A stretch of 64,000 nucleotides of DNA from CAIKMD01 sp963729935 (lineage in GTDB: Bacteria; Pseudomonadota; Alphaproteobacteria; ATCC43930; CGMCC-115725). The notes beneath the pieces are model-generated. The model did not search any database. It was not told where the DNA came from and saw only the letters and a list, made by a program, of their open reading frames with translations. The stretch's first letter is position 1. Each line of letters opens with the position of its first letter. Positions 1-7,777 of this stretch are shown one piece after another. The stretch spans positions 372,001-436,000 of the forward strand of contig CAVSPW010000002.1 in the NCBI GenBank assembly GCA_963729935.1, given 5' to 3'. Made by a program: the position numbers and the translations under genes.

Positions 1-222
1 ATCGAGGCCGACCGCGCCCGAATCGAAGAGCTGCTCAACCGCTCGCTCATGCTCGTGACGGCGCTCGCGCCGCATATCGGCTATGACAAATCGGCCGAGA
101 TCGCCAAGCATGCGCTCGCCGAAGGGTCGACGCTCAAGGAGGCGGCGGCCGCGCTGGGTTATGTCAGCGCGGCGGATTTCGATCGCTGGGTGGACCCGAA
201 GGCGATGCTGGCGCCGGGCTGA
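1..222 (+). CDS. fumC: Class II fumarate hydratase, C-terminal fragment (cut by window start)
   Basis: Only the last 73 residues are inside the window; the 5' part lies upstream. Reading frame 1 is open from base 1 to a TGA at 220-222. The sequence matches the C-terminal helical domain of FumC: NRSLMLVTALAPHIGYDKSA, then the EGSTLKEAA and the closing aromatic-tryptophan motif (FDRWVDPKAML). The family is a homotetramer that interconverts fumarate and malate in the TCA cycle. The active-site residues are outside the visible part, so activity cannot be judged. The next gene starts 13 bases later on the same strand, so a joint transcript is possible. Confidence 0.93.
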   Translation: MEADRARIEELLNRSLMLVTALAPHIGYDKSAEIAKHALAEGSTLKEAAAALGYVSAADFDRWVDPKAMLAPG

Positions 223-235
223 GAGACCGCGCGAG

Positions 236-475
236 ATGCCGTCTTCCTTGCGCAAGCGGTCGGTAAGGATCGCCGGCCACGCCACCAGCCTTTCGCTCGA
301 GGAAGAATTCTGGCGCGATCTGCGCATCCTGGCGCGCGGCCGCGGCACCTCGCTCAACGCGCTCGTCGCCTCGATCGATGCCGGAAGGCAGGGTAATTTA
401 TCGAGCGCCTTGCGCTTGTTCGTGCTGGAATGCTATCGGCAAGGTGAATTGCCGCGGGCCGATCGCGAGCGATGA
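236..475 (+). CDS. Ribbon-helix-helix domain protein
   Basis: A 79-residue basic protein. The ATG at 236 gives a product with the classic alphaproteobacterial ribbon-helix-helix layout: KRSVRIAGHATSLSLEEEFW near the N-terminus (a strand that would pair in the dimer, then the first helix) followed by LAARGRGTSLNALVASID-like turn and second helix. The longer open frame starting at 83 overlaps fumC in another frame and is not used. It lies directly behind fumC and 18 bases before a DUF4169 gene, a grouping common in alphaproteobacteria. It probably binds DNA as a dimer; its target is unknown. Confidence 0.8.
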   Translation: MPSSLRKRSVRIAGHATSLSLEEEFWRDLRILARGRGTSLNALVASIDAGRQGNLSSALRLFVLECYRQGELPRADRER

Positions 476-493
476 GCAAGAGGGCACGGGGTC

Positions 494-667
494 ATGGCCG
501 AGATCATCAACCTGAACCGTTTCCGCAAGAAGCGTGAGCGCGACGCCAAAGCGAAGACAGCCGGGGCGAACCGGGCCCGGTTTGGGCGCGCCAAGGACGA
601 GAAGGCGAAAAGCCGCGTCGAGACCGAGAAAGCCGCGAAATCGCTCGACGACAAGAAACTCGATTAG
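494..667 (+). CDS. DUF4169 family small basic protein
   Basis: A 57-residue, highly charged protein too short for most gene callers. It starts MAEIINLNRFRKKRERD, the hallmark of the DUF4169 family found in alphaproteobacteria, and continues with a Lys/Arg/Ala-rich stretch predicted to be one long helix. It ends at TAG 665-667, five bases before the end of the convergent macro-domain gene. No function is established; the basic character would fit nucleic acid or ribosome association, but that is inference only. Confidence 0.8.
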   Translation: MAEIINLNRFRKKRERDAKAKTAGANRARFGRAKDEKAKSRVETEKAAKSLDDKKLD

Positions 668-671
668 AGCC

Positions 672-1187
672 TCAATTCGATTCGAGCTCCCGGCCATAGA
701 GCGCCAAGGTCTCGGCATCGAAACAGGCAAAGACGATCCGCGCGAGCCGCAATTCGGCATGGGCGAAATGACGCGTCTCGGTCACGGCAATGCGCGCGGC
801 GCGCGCCCGCGGAAACCCATAAACGCCGGTCGAGATCGCCGGAAACGCGATCGAGGCGAGCCCCTGACCGATCGCAATCGCGAGGCTGTTGCGATAGCAC
901 CAGGCGAGAAGCTCGTCTTCGCCCTCGGCACCGCCGCGCCAGACCGGGCCCACGGTGTGGATCACGTATTTGGCGGGCAGACGATGGCCGCGCGTCAAGC
1001 GCGCCTCGCCGGTGGGACAGCCTCCGAGCGCTCGGCATTCGGCGAGCAGTGCGGGTCCCGCGGCGCGATGGATCGCGCCGTCGACGCCGCCGCCGCCCAG
1101 GAGCGTCGAATTGGCGGCGTTGACGATCGCGTCGAGCGCAAGGGTCGTGATGTCGGTCTGGAGCGCGGCGATCTCGGCGCCTGGCAT
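672..1187 (-). CDS. Macro domain protein, probable O-acetyl-ADP-ribose deacetylase
   Basis: A 171-residue single macro domain. ADP-ribose-binding signatures are present: DAIVNAANSTLLGGGGVDGA near residues 19-38 (the NAAN and GGGGVDGAIH loops) and FPAISTGVYGFP near 114-125. Conserved Asn and Asp positions of the MacroD/YmdB type are kept, so hydrolysis of O-acetyl-ADP-ribose or removal of ADP-ribose from proteins is the likely role. It is 8 bases downstream of gapR on the same strand, so the two may be co-transcribed. Substrate in this organism is unknown. Confidence 0.9.
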   Translation of the reverse strand: MPGAEIAALQTDITTLALDAIVNAANSTLLGGGGVDGAIHRAAGPALLAECRALGGCPTGEARLTRGHRLPAKYVIHTVGPVWRGGAEGEDELLAWCYRNSLAIAIGQGLASIAFPAISTGVYGFPRARAARIAVTETRHFAHAELRLARIVFACFDAETLALYGRELESN

Positions 1188-1195
1188 GGACCGGG

Positions 1196-1465
1196 CTATT
1201 CGGCGGCTTCGCGCCCGCCGCGACGCATGCCGAGCGCGCGCATATAGGTTTCGAGCAGGGCTTCCTGCTCGTCGAGATCGTCCTTGTCCATTTTGCGGAT
1301 CTTCACGATTTGACGCATGACCTTCACCTCGAAGCCGCTTGCCTTGGCTTCGGAATAAACGTCGCGAATATCATCAGCGAGGGCTTTCTTCTCTTCTTCC
1401 AGGCGCTCGATTCGTTCGATGAACGATTTCAAGTGCTCTCCGGCGACGCCGCCAGCCTTCGCCAT
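1196..1465 (-). CDS. gapR: GapR/DUF2312 family nucleoid-associated protein
   Basis: An 89-residue protein matching DUF2312 along its whole length: LKSFIERIERLEEEKKALAD (coiled coil), DIRDVYSEAKASGFEVKVMR, and the KIRKMDKDDLDEQEALLETY tail segment. In Caulobacter, GapR is a nucleoid protein that prefers overtwisted AT-rich DNA ahead of replication and transcription and assists topoisomerases. The family is typical of alphaproteobacteria. The reverse-strand start is preceded by AAGGAGGGGC, a strong ribosome binding site. The last residues (RRGGREAAE) are a charged extension. Confidence 0.92.
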   Translation of the reverse strand: MAKAGGVAGEHLKSFIERIERLEEEKKALADDIRDVYSEAKASGFEVKVMRQIVKIRKMDKDDLDEQEALLETYMRALGMRRGGREAAE

Positions 1466-1582
1466 GAGCCCCTCCTTGTTTTTTCGATGGCCGCGCCGAC
1501 CCTATCGGAGAGGGGAAGCGGGTTCAATGCCCGCGGCTCAATGATCCTGTGGATCGATTTGCCGCGGATGACGCATGGCGCA

Positions 1583-1879
1583 TCAATGCTTGTGCGCCGG
1601 GCCGGCTATGGGCTTGGTCGGCTCCTTCTGGAATTTCTTCTTCCACTCGTCATAGGGCATGCCATAGACGATCTCGCGCGCGGCCGGATCCGGCAGCGCC
1701 ATGCCGCGCTCTTCGGCCGCCTCGCGATACCAGCGCGACAGGCAGTTGCGGCAAAAGCCGGCGAGGTTCATGAGATCGAGATTCTGCACGTCCGTGCGCT
1801 CACGCAGATGCTGCACGAGCCGGCGAAACGCGGCGGCTTCGAGTTCGGTGCGGGTCTTGTCGTCCATTTTCGTTTCCAT
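1583..1879 (-). CDS. DUF1244 domain protein
   Basis: A 98-residue protein of the DUF1244 family. The conserved core is FRRLVQHLRERTDVQNLDLM, the CRNC motif (AGFCRNCLSRWY, two cysteines spaced by two residues) and the YGMPYDEWKKKFQ box. The start METKMDDK at 1879 is preferred over the inner Met at 1867 because GGGAGA sits 6-11 bases upstream. The family is widespread in alphaproteobacteria; its biochemical role is not established. The Cys pair could hold a metal or a disulfide. It follows an N-formylglutamate amidohydrolase homologue on the same strand with about 30 bases between, suggesting an operon. Confidence 0.85.
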   Translation of the reverse strand: METKMDDKTRTELEAAAFRRLVQHLRERTDVQNLDLMNLAGFCRNCLSRWYREAAEERGMALPDPAAREIVYGMPYDEWKKKFQKEPTKPIAGPAHKH

Positions 1880-1903
1880 CGGTAATCTCCCTTGAATGGG
1901 GCG

Positions 1904-1918
1904 CCATTCTAAGAATGG
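1904..1918. repeat. Perfect 7-bp inverted repeat between two genes
   Basis: CCATTCTAAGAATGG is a perfect palindrome around one central base. It overlaps the last codons of the upstream reverse-strand gene and lies just before the ribosome binding site of the DUF1244 gene; GAATGG also occurs again at 1894-1899. It could be a small operator or an RNA hairpin between the two genes. The half sequence TTCCATTCTAA recurs near 17282, but without the second arm. Confidence 0.4.
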
Positions 1919-2715
1919 GGTGGCCCTGGCGGAATTGCGACATGCAGTTCGGGCCGCGCCAGAATGGGTCGCAGCAGGCGTGCGAGGCGCTCCGCCCAGC
2001 CTGCGGCGCCGCCATCCTCGCCGACCAGATCCTGGCGCAGCTCGATCGCGACATGCGGCAGGCCCGGATCGTGGCCGTGATGCCATTGCGTGAAGCCCAC
2101 CGGCTCGCGCGCCGAATAAGGCTCGTTGTCGCCGACGACGAGGCCCGCCTCCGCGCGCAAGGCTTCGAGGAGCGGCAAGGCGATGCGTCCATCCTGATCC
2201 CACAACACGCCGACATGCCAGGGGCGTGCCTTGCCGTTCATGGCCGGCGTGAAGCTGTGAATCGAAACGAACGCGGGCGCGATGCCGCCTTGGCGGAAAG
2301 CCGCGATCCGCGCCGCGATCGAGGCGTGATAGGGATCGAAGATCGCGAGCCGCCGCGCCGCACGCGCCTCGGGCGACAAACCGGCATTGCCCGGAACGAC
2401 GGTACCGTCGCTCGCCAGCGGTATGGAGCTTGGATCCTCGGGCGCGCGATTGCAGTCGATGACGAGGCGCGAATAGCCGCACAAGATCGCGGGCGCGTCA
2501 AGAAGCGGCGCCAGGCGTCTCGTCACCGCCGCCGCGCCGATATCCCAGCCGATATGTCGAGCGATGACCGCCTCGTCGAGGCCGAGATTGCGCAGCACGC
2601 GCGGCACGGCGCGGCTCGCATGATCGCACGTCAAAAGAATCGGCGCCGCGCCATGCGGGTGACAGAATTCGACCGGCGGCGATTCGGCTTCGTCGATCAA
2701 AGAAAGGCTGGTCAT
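1909..2715 (-). CDS. N-formylglutamate amidohydrolase family protein
   Basis: Product is 268 residues from the ATG at 2715 (MTSLSLIDEAESPP). Upstream in-frame starts would add an unconserved arginine-rich stretch overlapping the glycerate kinase gene. Motifs include ILLTCDHASRAVP (metal His loop), SRLVIDCNRAPEDPSSIP, FVSIHSFTPAMNG and HVAIELRQDLV, which fit the family's Zn-dependent hydrolase fold. HutG-type enzymes release formate from N-formylglutamate at the end of histidine degradation, but this subgroup, linked to DUF1244 and away from hut genes, may act on another N-acyl or formyl amino acid. A second, more HutG-like paralogue lies at 22089. Confidence 0.82.
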   Translation of the reverse strand: MTSLSLIDEAESPPVEFCHPHGAAPILLTCDHASRAVPRVLRNLGLDEAVIARHIGWDIGAAAVTRRLAPLLDAPAILCGYSRLVIDCNRAPEDPSSIPLASDGTVVPGNAGLSPEARAARRLAIFDPYHASIAARIAAFRQGGIAPAFVSIHSFTPAMNGKARPWHVGVLWDQDGRIALPLLEALRAEAGLVVGDNEPYSAREPVGFTQWHHGHDPGLPHVAIELRQDLVGEDGGAAGWAERLARLLRPILARPELHVAIPPGPPHS

Positions 2716-2770
2716 CGAGGATGGATGGGCTGTGATCGGGCGTGCCGCCATCCTATCTTGTTCCCTGGCC

Positions 2771-4081
2771 ATGAGGCGATCAAAGATCGTGGGATTTTCG
2801 CAACCGCCCGCCGCGTTCTTGCGCCGGCTTCTGGCGGCGGCGCTCGACGCCGCCGATCCGGCCAAGACGCTGCCCGGCAGACTGCCGCCGCCGCCCAAAG
2901 GGCGCACCATCGTCATCGGTGCGGGCAAGGCGGCGGCGAAAATGGCGAAGGCCGTCGAGGATCACTGGCCCGGCGCGCTTTCGGGCCTCGTCGTCACGCG
3001 CTACCGCCACGGGGTCGTGTGCCGGCGGATCGAGGTGGTCGAGGCGGCACATCCGGTGCCGGATGCGGCGGGAGAGGCCGCGGCGCAGCGCATCCTCGAC
3101 ATGGTGCGGGGGTTGAGCCGCGATGATCTTGTTCTCTGCCTCATCTCGGGCGGCGCGTCGGCGCTGCTGACCCTGCCGGCGCCGGGAATCGCGCTCGCCG
3201 AGAAACAGGCTTTGACAAGCGCCCTCCTGCGATCGGGCGCCACGATCGCCGAGATCAACACCGTGCGCAAGCATCTCTCGGCGATCAAAGGCGGCCGCCT
3301 TGCCGCCGCGGCGAGCCCGGCCAGGATCGCCAGTTTCGCGATCTCGGACGTGCCCGGCGATGATCCGGCGGTGATCGGCTCGGGCCCGACGGTGGCCGAT
3401 CCTTCGACCTTCGCGGACGCCCGCGCCGTGATCGCAAAATACAGGATCGTGCCGCCGCCCGGCATTTCGGCACGGCTCCAAGCGGCCCAAGACGAGACGC
3501 CCAAGCCGGGCGATCCGCGCCTCGCTGGCGCCCGCTATGAATTGATCGCAACGCCGCGCGCGGCGCTCGAAGCGGCGGCGCGAACCGCGCAGGCGAGCGG
3601 CGTCACGCCGCTCATCCTCGGCGATGCGATCGAAGGCGAGGCGCGCGAGGTGGCGCTCATCCAGGCCGCGCTCGCCCGCCAGGCCGCCAGCGGAACGCTC
3701 GCGGCCGGCGGCAAGCCGCTGCGCCTGCCGGCAGTCCTGCTTTCGGGCGGCGAGACGACCGTCACGGTGCGGGGCACGGGACGCGGCGGCCGCAACGCGG
3801 AATTCCTCTTGGCGCTGGCCTTGGCGCTCGACGGCCGAAACGGCATTCACGCGCTTGCCGCCGACACCGACGGCATCGACGGCACCGAGAGCAATGCCGG
3901 AGCGCTGATCGGCCCCGACACGATCGCCCGCGCCGCGGCCCTAGGCCTCGATCTGGCCTCGCTCTTGGCCAATAACGACGCCTGGCATGCCTTCGATCGG
4001 CTGGGCGATTTGCTCATCACCGGCCCCACCTTCACCAATGTGAATGATTTTCGTGCGATACTCGTGCTCGGTTCGAATTGA
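2771..4081 (+). CDS. ttuD: Glycerate 2-kinase, MOFRL family
   Basis: A 436-residue class II glycerate kinase (GckA/TtuD type, MOFRL domain). Visible motifs: TIVIGAGKAAAKMAKAVE near residue 50, the LCLISGGASALLTLPAPG nucleotide loop, TVRKHLSAIKGGRLA, SDVPGDDPAVIGSGPT, LSGGETTVTVRGTGRGGRN and ALAADTDGIDGTE at the C-terminal MOFRL end. It phosphorylates D-glycerate to 2-phosphoglycerate. An upstream in-frame GTG at 2732 is possible, but MRRSKIVGF at 2771 gives the usual length. Pyruvate kinase follows after 9 bases, so the two probably form an operon feeding glycerate into pyruvate. It starts divergently from the amidohydrolase at 2715, so promoters are shared in the 55-base gap. Confidence 0.92.
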   Translation: MRRSKIVGFSQPPAAFLRRLLAAALDAADPAKTLPGRLPPPPKGRTIVIGAGKAAAKMAKAVEDHWPGALSGLVVTRYRHGVVCRRIEVVEAAHPVPDAAGEAAAQRILDMVRGLSRDDLVLCLISGGASALLTLPAPGIALAEKQALTSALLRSGATIAEINTVRKHLSAIKGGRLAAAASPARIASFAISDVPGDDPAVIGSGPTVADPSTFADARAVIAKYRIVPPPGISARLQAAQDETPKPGDPRLAGARYELIATPRAALEAAARTAQASGVTPLILGDAIEGEAREVALIQAALARQAASGTLAAGGKPLRLPAVLLSGGETTVTVRGTGRGGRNAEFLLALALALDGRNGIHALAADTDGIDGTESNAGALIGPDTIARAAALGLDLASLLANNDAWHAFDRLGDLLITGPTFTNVNDFRAILVLGSN

Positions 4082-4090
4082 GAGGAAGAA

Positions 4091-5512
4091 ATGCGACGTC
4101 AACGCAGCGCCAAGATCGTTGCCACGATCGGCCCCGCCAGCAACACGGCCGAGAAGATCGAGGCCTTGTTCCGCGCCGGTGTCGACGTTTTCCGGCTCAA
4201 TTTCAGCCACGGAAAGCAGGAAGACCACCGCGCCGTCTGCGACACGATCCGCGCGCTCGAGACCAGCATCGGCCGGCCGATCGGCGTCATGGCCGATCTC
4301 CAGGGACCGAAGCTTCGCGTCGGAACCTTCGCCCAAAAGAAAGTAACGCTTGTCGCCGGCGCCAGCTTCCGGCTCGATCTCGACCCGGCGCCGGGCGACG
4401 TCAAGCGCGCGCCGCTGCCTCACCCGGAAGTCTTCGCCGCGCTCGAGCCGGGCACCGCGCTTTTGCTCGACGACGGCAATATCCGCCTCGAGGTCGAGGA
4501 ATGCGGCAAGGATTTTGCTCAGACGAAGGTGATCACCGGCGGCGATCTGTCCGACCGCAAAGGCGTGAACGTGCCCAATGCCCTGCTGCCGGTCTCGCCC
4601 TTGACCCCGAAAGACCGCTCCGATCTTGGTTTCGCGCTCGACATGGGTGTCGACTGGATCGCCTTGTCTTTCGTGCAACGGCCCGAAGACGTGGCCGAGG
4701 CGCGCAAGCTCATCGCGGGCCGCGCCTCCGTGCTGGTCAAGCTCGAGAAGCCGGCCGCGATCACGCGGCTCGCCGAGATCGTCGAGTTGAGCGAGGCCGT
4801 CATGGTCGCGCGCGGGGATCTCGGCGTCGAGATGCCGCCCGAAGACGTCCCGCCGGTGCAGCGCGAGATCATCCATGTGTGCCGGCTCACGGGCAAACCC
4901 GTCGTCGTCGCGACCCAGATGCTCGAATCCATGGTGCGCAATCCGGTTCCGACGCGCGCCGAGGCTTCGGACGTTGCGACCGCCGTCTATGAAGGCGCCG
5001 ATGCGGTCATGCTGTCCGCCGAAACCGCGGCCGGCGCCTACCCGGTCGAAGCGGTGACCATGATGGACCGGATCATCCGCCGCGTTCAGGCCGATCCGAT
5101 CTATTTTCCCGGCCTTCACACCGCGGCGCTCGCCGCATCCGATCACAGCGCATCCGATGCGATCAGCGCGGCGGCGAGCCAGATCGCGCACACGATCGGC
5201 GCCGCGGCGATCCTCTCCTACACGACCTCGGGCGCGACCGCGCTGCGCATGGCGCGCGAGCGGCCCGACGTGCCGATCCTCGCGCTCACCTCCAATCTGC
5301 GTACCGCGCGGCGCCTCGCCATGGCCTGGGGCCTTCATTGCGTGCATACCCACGATGTCCGCAACTTCAACGAGATGGTCCAGCACGCCACGCGCGCCGC
5401 GCGCCGCGAGGGCTTCGGCGAGAAGGGTCAGCGCGTCGTCGTGACCGCGGGCGTTCCCTTCGGCACGCCCGGGGCCACCAACGTGCTGCGCATCGCCTGG
5501 ATCGAGAGCTAA
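4091..5512 (+). CDS. pyk: Pyruvate kinase
   Basis: A 473-residue full-length pyruvate kinase, converting PEP and ADP to pyruvate and ATP. N-terminal RSAKIVATIGPASNTAEKI and FRLNFSHG, the ADLQGPKLRVG strand, LSFVQRPEDV, the catalytic-site MVARGDLGVEMP and TQMLESM motifs, and YEGADAVMLSAETAAGAYPV are all intact; the C-terminal domain carries SYTTSGATALRMARERPDVPI-type sequence of the effector domain. A GAGGAAGAA ribosome binding site precedes the ATG. It follows glycerate kinase as in the tartrate/glycerate utilisation operons (ttuD-ttuE) of alphaproteobacteria, so it may be the isozyme dedicated to glycerate flux or the only pyruvate kinase. Confidence 0.95.
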   Translation: MRRQRSAKIVATIGPASNTAEKIEALFRAGVDVFRLNFSHGKQEDHRAVCDTIRALETSIGRPIGVMADLQGPKLRVGTFAQKKVTLVAGASFRLDLDPAPGDVKRAPLPHPEVFAALEPGTALLLDDGNIRLEVEECGKDFAQTKVITGGDLSDRKGVNVPNALLPVSPLTPKDRSDLGFALDMGVDWIALSFVQRPEDVAEARKLIAGRASVLVKLEKPAAITRLAEIVELSEAVMVARGDLGVEMPPEDVPPVQREIIHVCRLTGKPVVVATQMLESMVRNPVPTRAEASDVATAVYEGADAVMLSAETAAGAYPVEAVTMMDRIIRRVQADPIYFPGLHTAALAASDHSASDAISAAASQIAHTIGAAAILSYTTSGATALRMARERPDVPILALTSNLRTARRLAMAWGLHCVHTHDVRNFNEMVQHATRAARREGFGEKGQRVVVTAGVPFGTPGATNVLRIAWIES

Positions 5513-5629
5513 GGGACCCGCGCCCGGCCTGACCTTCCGAAGCGAATTGCAAAGCAACAAACGGGTGGCGGCGTGCCATTCGCCGGGCCGATGATCGCGT
5601 TCTCCTGCTCACGCCGAGAGAACGCCGCG

Positions 5630-6589
5630 ATGATGAGCCCCTTCGGCCCCTTCCTGGTTTTGACTTTCGCGCTGTCCCAAGCGTTCCGCGATGTCTACTT
5701 CGCCCGGGTCTTCCAAGGCGTTGACTTTTTCGCGGTCATCCTCCTCGCGTTCACGATATCGACGGTGATATTTGGCGCCCTCGCCGCGCTGCGCGCTCCG
5801 GCCGATTTCGCGACGATGCGCCGCCACCTCGGAGCGGTGCTCGCGATGAACGTCACGACCGCAATGGCATGGACCTGCTATTTTTTCGCGCTGCGGCATC
5901 TCGAGCCTGCGGTCGTCAACACCGTGCATAGCGGCATGGCGCCCTTGATCGCGATCGCCTTGGCGGCACTGTGGCCCCAATTGTCGAGACCCGAACCGAT
6001 CGGCGCCGTCGAATATGGGTGTTATGCCGGCATTGCGCTCTCGCTCGCGGGCCTGGTGTGGGTCGTGCTCTCGGACAGCTCCGGACTCCGCGTCGAAATG
6101 CTCGCGAGCGCGCTGTGGAGCCTTGCCTCGCTTGCCGTGAGCGGAACCTCGATCACGATCAGCCTGCTCTACTCGAAACGGCTCCACGACCACGGCGTCA
6201 GCGCGGAAGCCGTGACATCGGTTCGGTATCTGTTGATCATCGCGCTCGCAGCGAGCATCGAAGCGATGAGCGGGCGCCCGAGCGGCATCGCCGGCCTCGG
6301 CGCTTTCTCGACCCTGGCCGTCGCCGCGACCTTCCTCATCGCCTTCCCCACCTTTGCCTTGCAGGCCGGGATCGCGCGCACGACGCCGCTGACGGGCCAA
6401 ATCATCCGCTCGCTCGGCCCCGTCGCCGTGTTCGCGCTGGAGCAGTTCGACCGGCGCATCGTTTATTCCGCGGCCACATTGATATGCATTGCCGCCTATT
6501 CGGGCTTCGCGATTGCCGCCAATCTCATGCATGGATGGCGCGGCAAGTCCAACCGCCCCAAGGGGCTGCTGCGAAGCGTCGAGACTTGA
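5630..6589 (+). CDS. DMT superfamily (EamA-like) transporter
   Basis: About 319 residues from the ATG pair at 5630/5633, chosen because GCCGAGAG lies upstream and the product then begins just before the first membrane helix; an alternative GTG at 5573 would add a polar stretch. About ten hydrophobic segments are visible in two similar halves: early ones include FLVLTFALSQAFRDVYFA and AVILLAFTISTVIFGALAAL, later ones AATFLIAFPTFALQAGIA and AATLICIAAYSGFAIAANLM. This is the 10-TM drug/metabolite exporter layout of the inner membrane. Substrate unknown. It ends one base before the end of the convergent DUF1501 gene. Confidence 0.85.
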   Translation: MMSPFGPFLVLTFALSQAFRDVYFARVFQGVDFFAVILLAFTISTVIFGALAALRAPADFATMRRHLGAVLAMNVTTAMAWTCYFFALRHLEPAVVNTVHSGMAPLIAIALAALWPQLSRPEPIGAVEYGCYAGIALSLAGLVWVVLSDSSGLRVEMLASALWSLASLAVSGTSITISLLYSKRLHDHGVSAEAVTSVRYLLIIALAASIEAMSGRPSGIAGLGAFSTLAVAATFLIAFPTFALQAGIARTTPLTGQIIRSLGPVAVFALEQFDRRIVYSAATLICIAAYSGFAIAANLMHGWRGKSNRPKGLLRSVET

Positions 6590-7774
6590 TCAGGCGCGGA
6601 TCAGATCATCGGCGGGCTTGAGACCCGGCACATCGGGAAAGACCTTGCGTGCAAGGCTTGCCGCATCGATGCCCAAATGATCGCGCAACACGCCTTTGAT
6701 GATGCTCCGCGAATCACTCGCGACGCGCAGATCGCGATCATCCTGCAACTTGTCGAGGCCGGGCCAGTCCCCATAAAGCCGCCCGCCCCGGACCGCGCCG
6801 CCCATCACGAACATGACCGAGGCGGTGCCGTGATCGGTGCCATTGGTGCCATTGACCGCGACCGTGCGCCCGAATTCGGTGACGGCGACGACCGCGGTCT
6901 TGCTCCAGGCCGGACCCAGCGCCTGCGCCAGCGCGTCGAGTCCCGAAGCGAGACCGGTGAGATTCTCATAAAGCCTTCCGGTCTCGATGCCCTGCGCCAC
7001 ATGCGTGTCCCAGCCATACATGTCGAGTACCGCAATGCGCGGCCCGTCCGACGCGCCGAGCAATTTGCCCGCGGCTTGCGCAAGCGGCTCGAATGATTTG
7101 GGCCCGAAGCCGACCGCGCCCTGACGCGGGTCGTCGCCCAGCACCGCGTCCGACATGTTTTGCGTCTTGAGGCCGAGCCGTAGCGCCGGCCCCAAGAGCG
7201 GATCGCGCGCGTAGAGCGCACCAAGCGCCGTCAGGAAATCGGAATCGGCGGGGCGGAAATTGGCCGGCTCCCAGCTCGCCACCGGCACGGCGCCGCGCAA
7301 GACCAGGGGCACCGCGCCGCCGACGGCCAGCCCCAAACGCTTGTCGCCTTTTTGTACCAGCGCCAAGGCGCGGTTGAGCCAGCCATCGACCTCGCGGGTC
7401 TTCGACGACAGACCGCATTCCATCAGATCCTGCGCATCAAAATGCGAGCGGGTCTGATAACCATTGCCCGATGCCGGCACGATCAAAAGCTCGCCCTTGC
7501 GGTAATAGGGCTCGAGCGCCTTCAAGCCCGGATTGAGCGCGAAGCCATGATCGAGCGCGACGCAAGCGCCCGAGACCAGCGCGAGCGCGCCGCGCTTTTC
7601 GGCGTAGTGCGGATCGCCCAAGGGCGGCACGGCGGCGAGGCCGTCGAGCGCGCCGCGCAGCACCACGAGAACGAAGCGCTGCTCGCCCGGCGCCGCGGCG
7701 AAGACCGCGCCGGGCAGGCCCGCGACCGCGAACAGCCCGGAGGAAAGCGCGAGAAATTCACGGCGTGTCGTCAT
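6590..7774 (-). CDS. DUF1501 secreted protein with Tat signal
   Basis: A 394-residue protein. The N-terminus MTTRREFLALSSGLFAVAG is a twin-arginine (Tat) signal, with likely cleavage after AVFAA, so it is exported folded. The mature part fits DUF1501 (alkaline-phosphatase-like fold): VLVVLRGALDGLAAVPP, SHFDAQDLMECG, LDMYGWDTHVAQG, VAVTEFGRTVAVNG and GTDHGTASVMFVMGG. Asp/His residues in the last three motifs are those expected to bind a metal. It begins 3 bases after the stop of a DUF1800 gene, its usual partner. The pair's substrate is unknown; such pairs have been suggested to act in envelope or polymer processing. Confidence 0.88.
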   Translation of the reverse strand: MTTRREFLALSSGLFAVAGLPGAVFAAAPGEQRFVLVVLRGALDGLAAVPPLGDPHYAEKRGALALVSGACVALDHGFALNPGLKALEPYYRKGELLIVPASGNGYQTRSHFDAQDLMECGLSSKTREVDGWLNRALALVQKGDKRLGLAVGGAVPLVLRGAVPVASWEPANFRPADSDFLTALGALYARDPLLGPALRLGLKTQNMSDAVLGDDPRQGAVGFGPKSFEPLAQAAGKLLGASDGPRIAVLDMYGWDTHVAQGIETGRLYENLTGLASGLDALAQALGPAWSKTAVVAVTEFGRTVAVNGTNGTDHGTASVMFVMGGAVRGGRLYGDWPGLDKLQDDRDLRVASDSRSIIKGVLRDHLGIDAASLARKVFPDVPGLKPADDLIRA

Positions 7775-7777
7775 GGT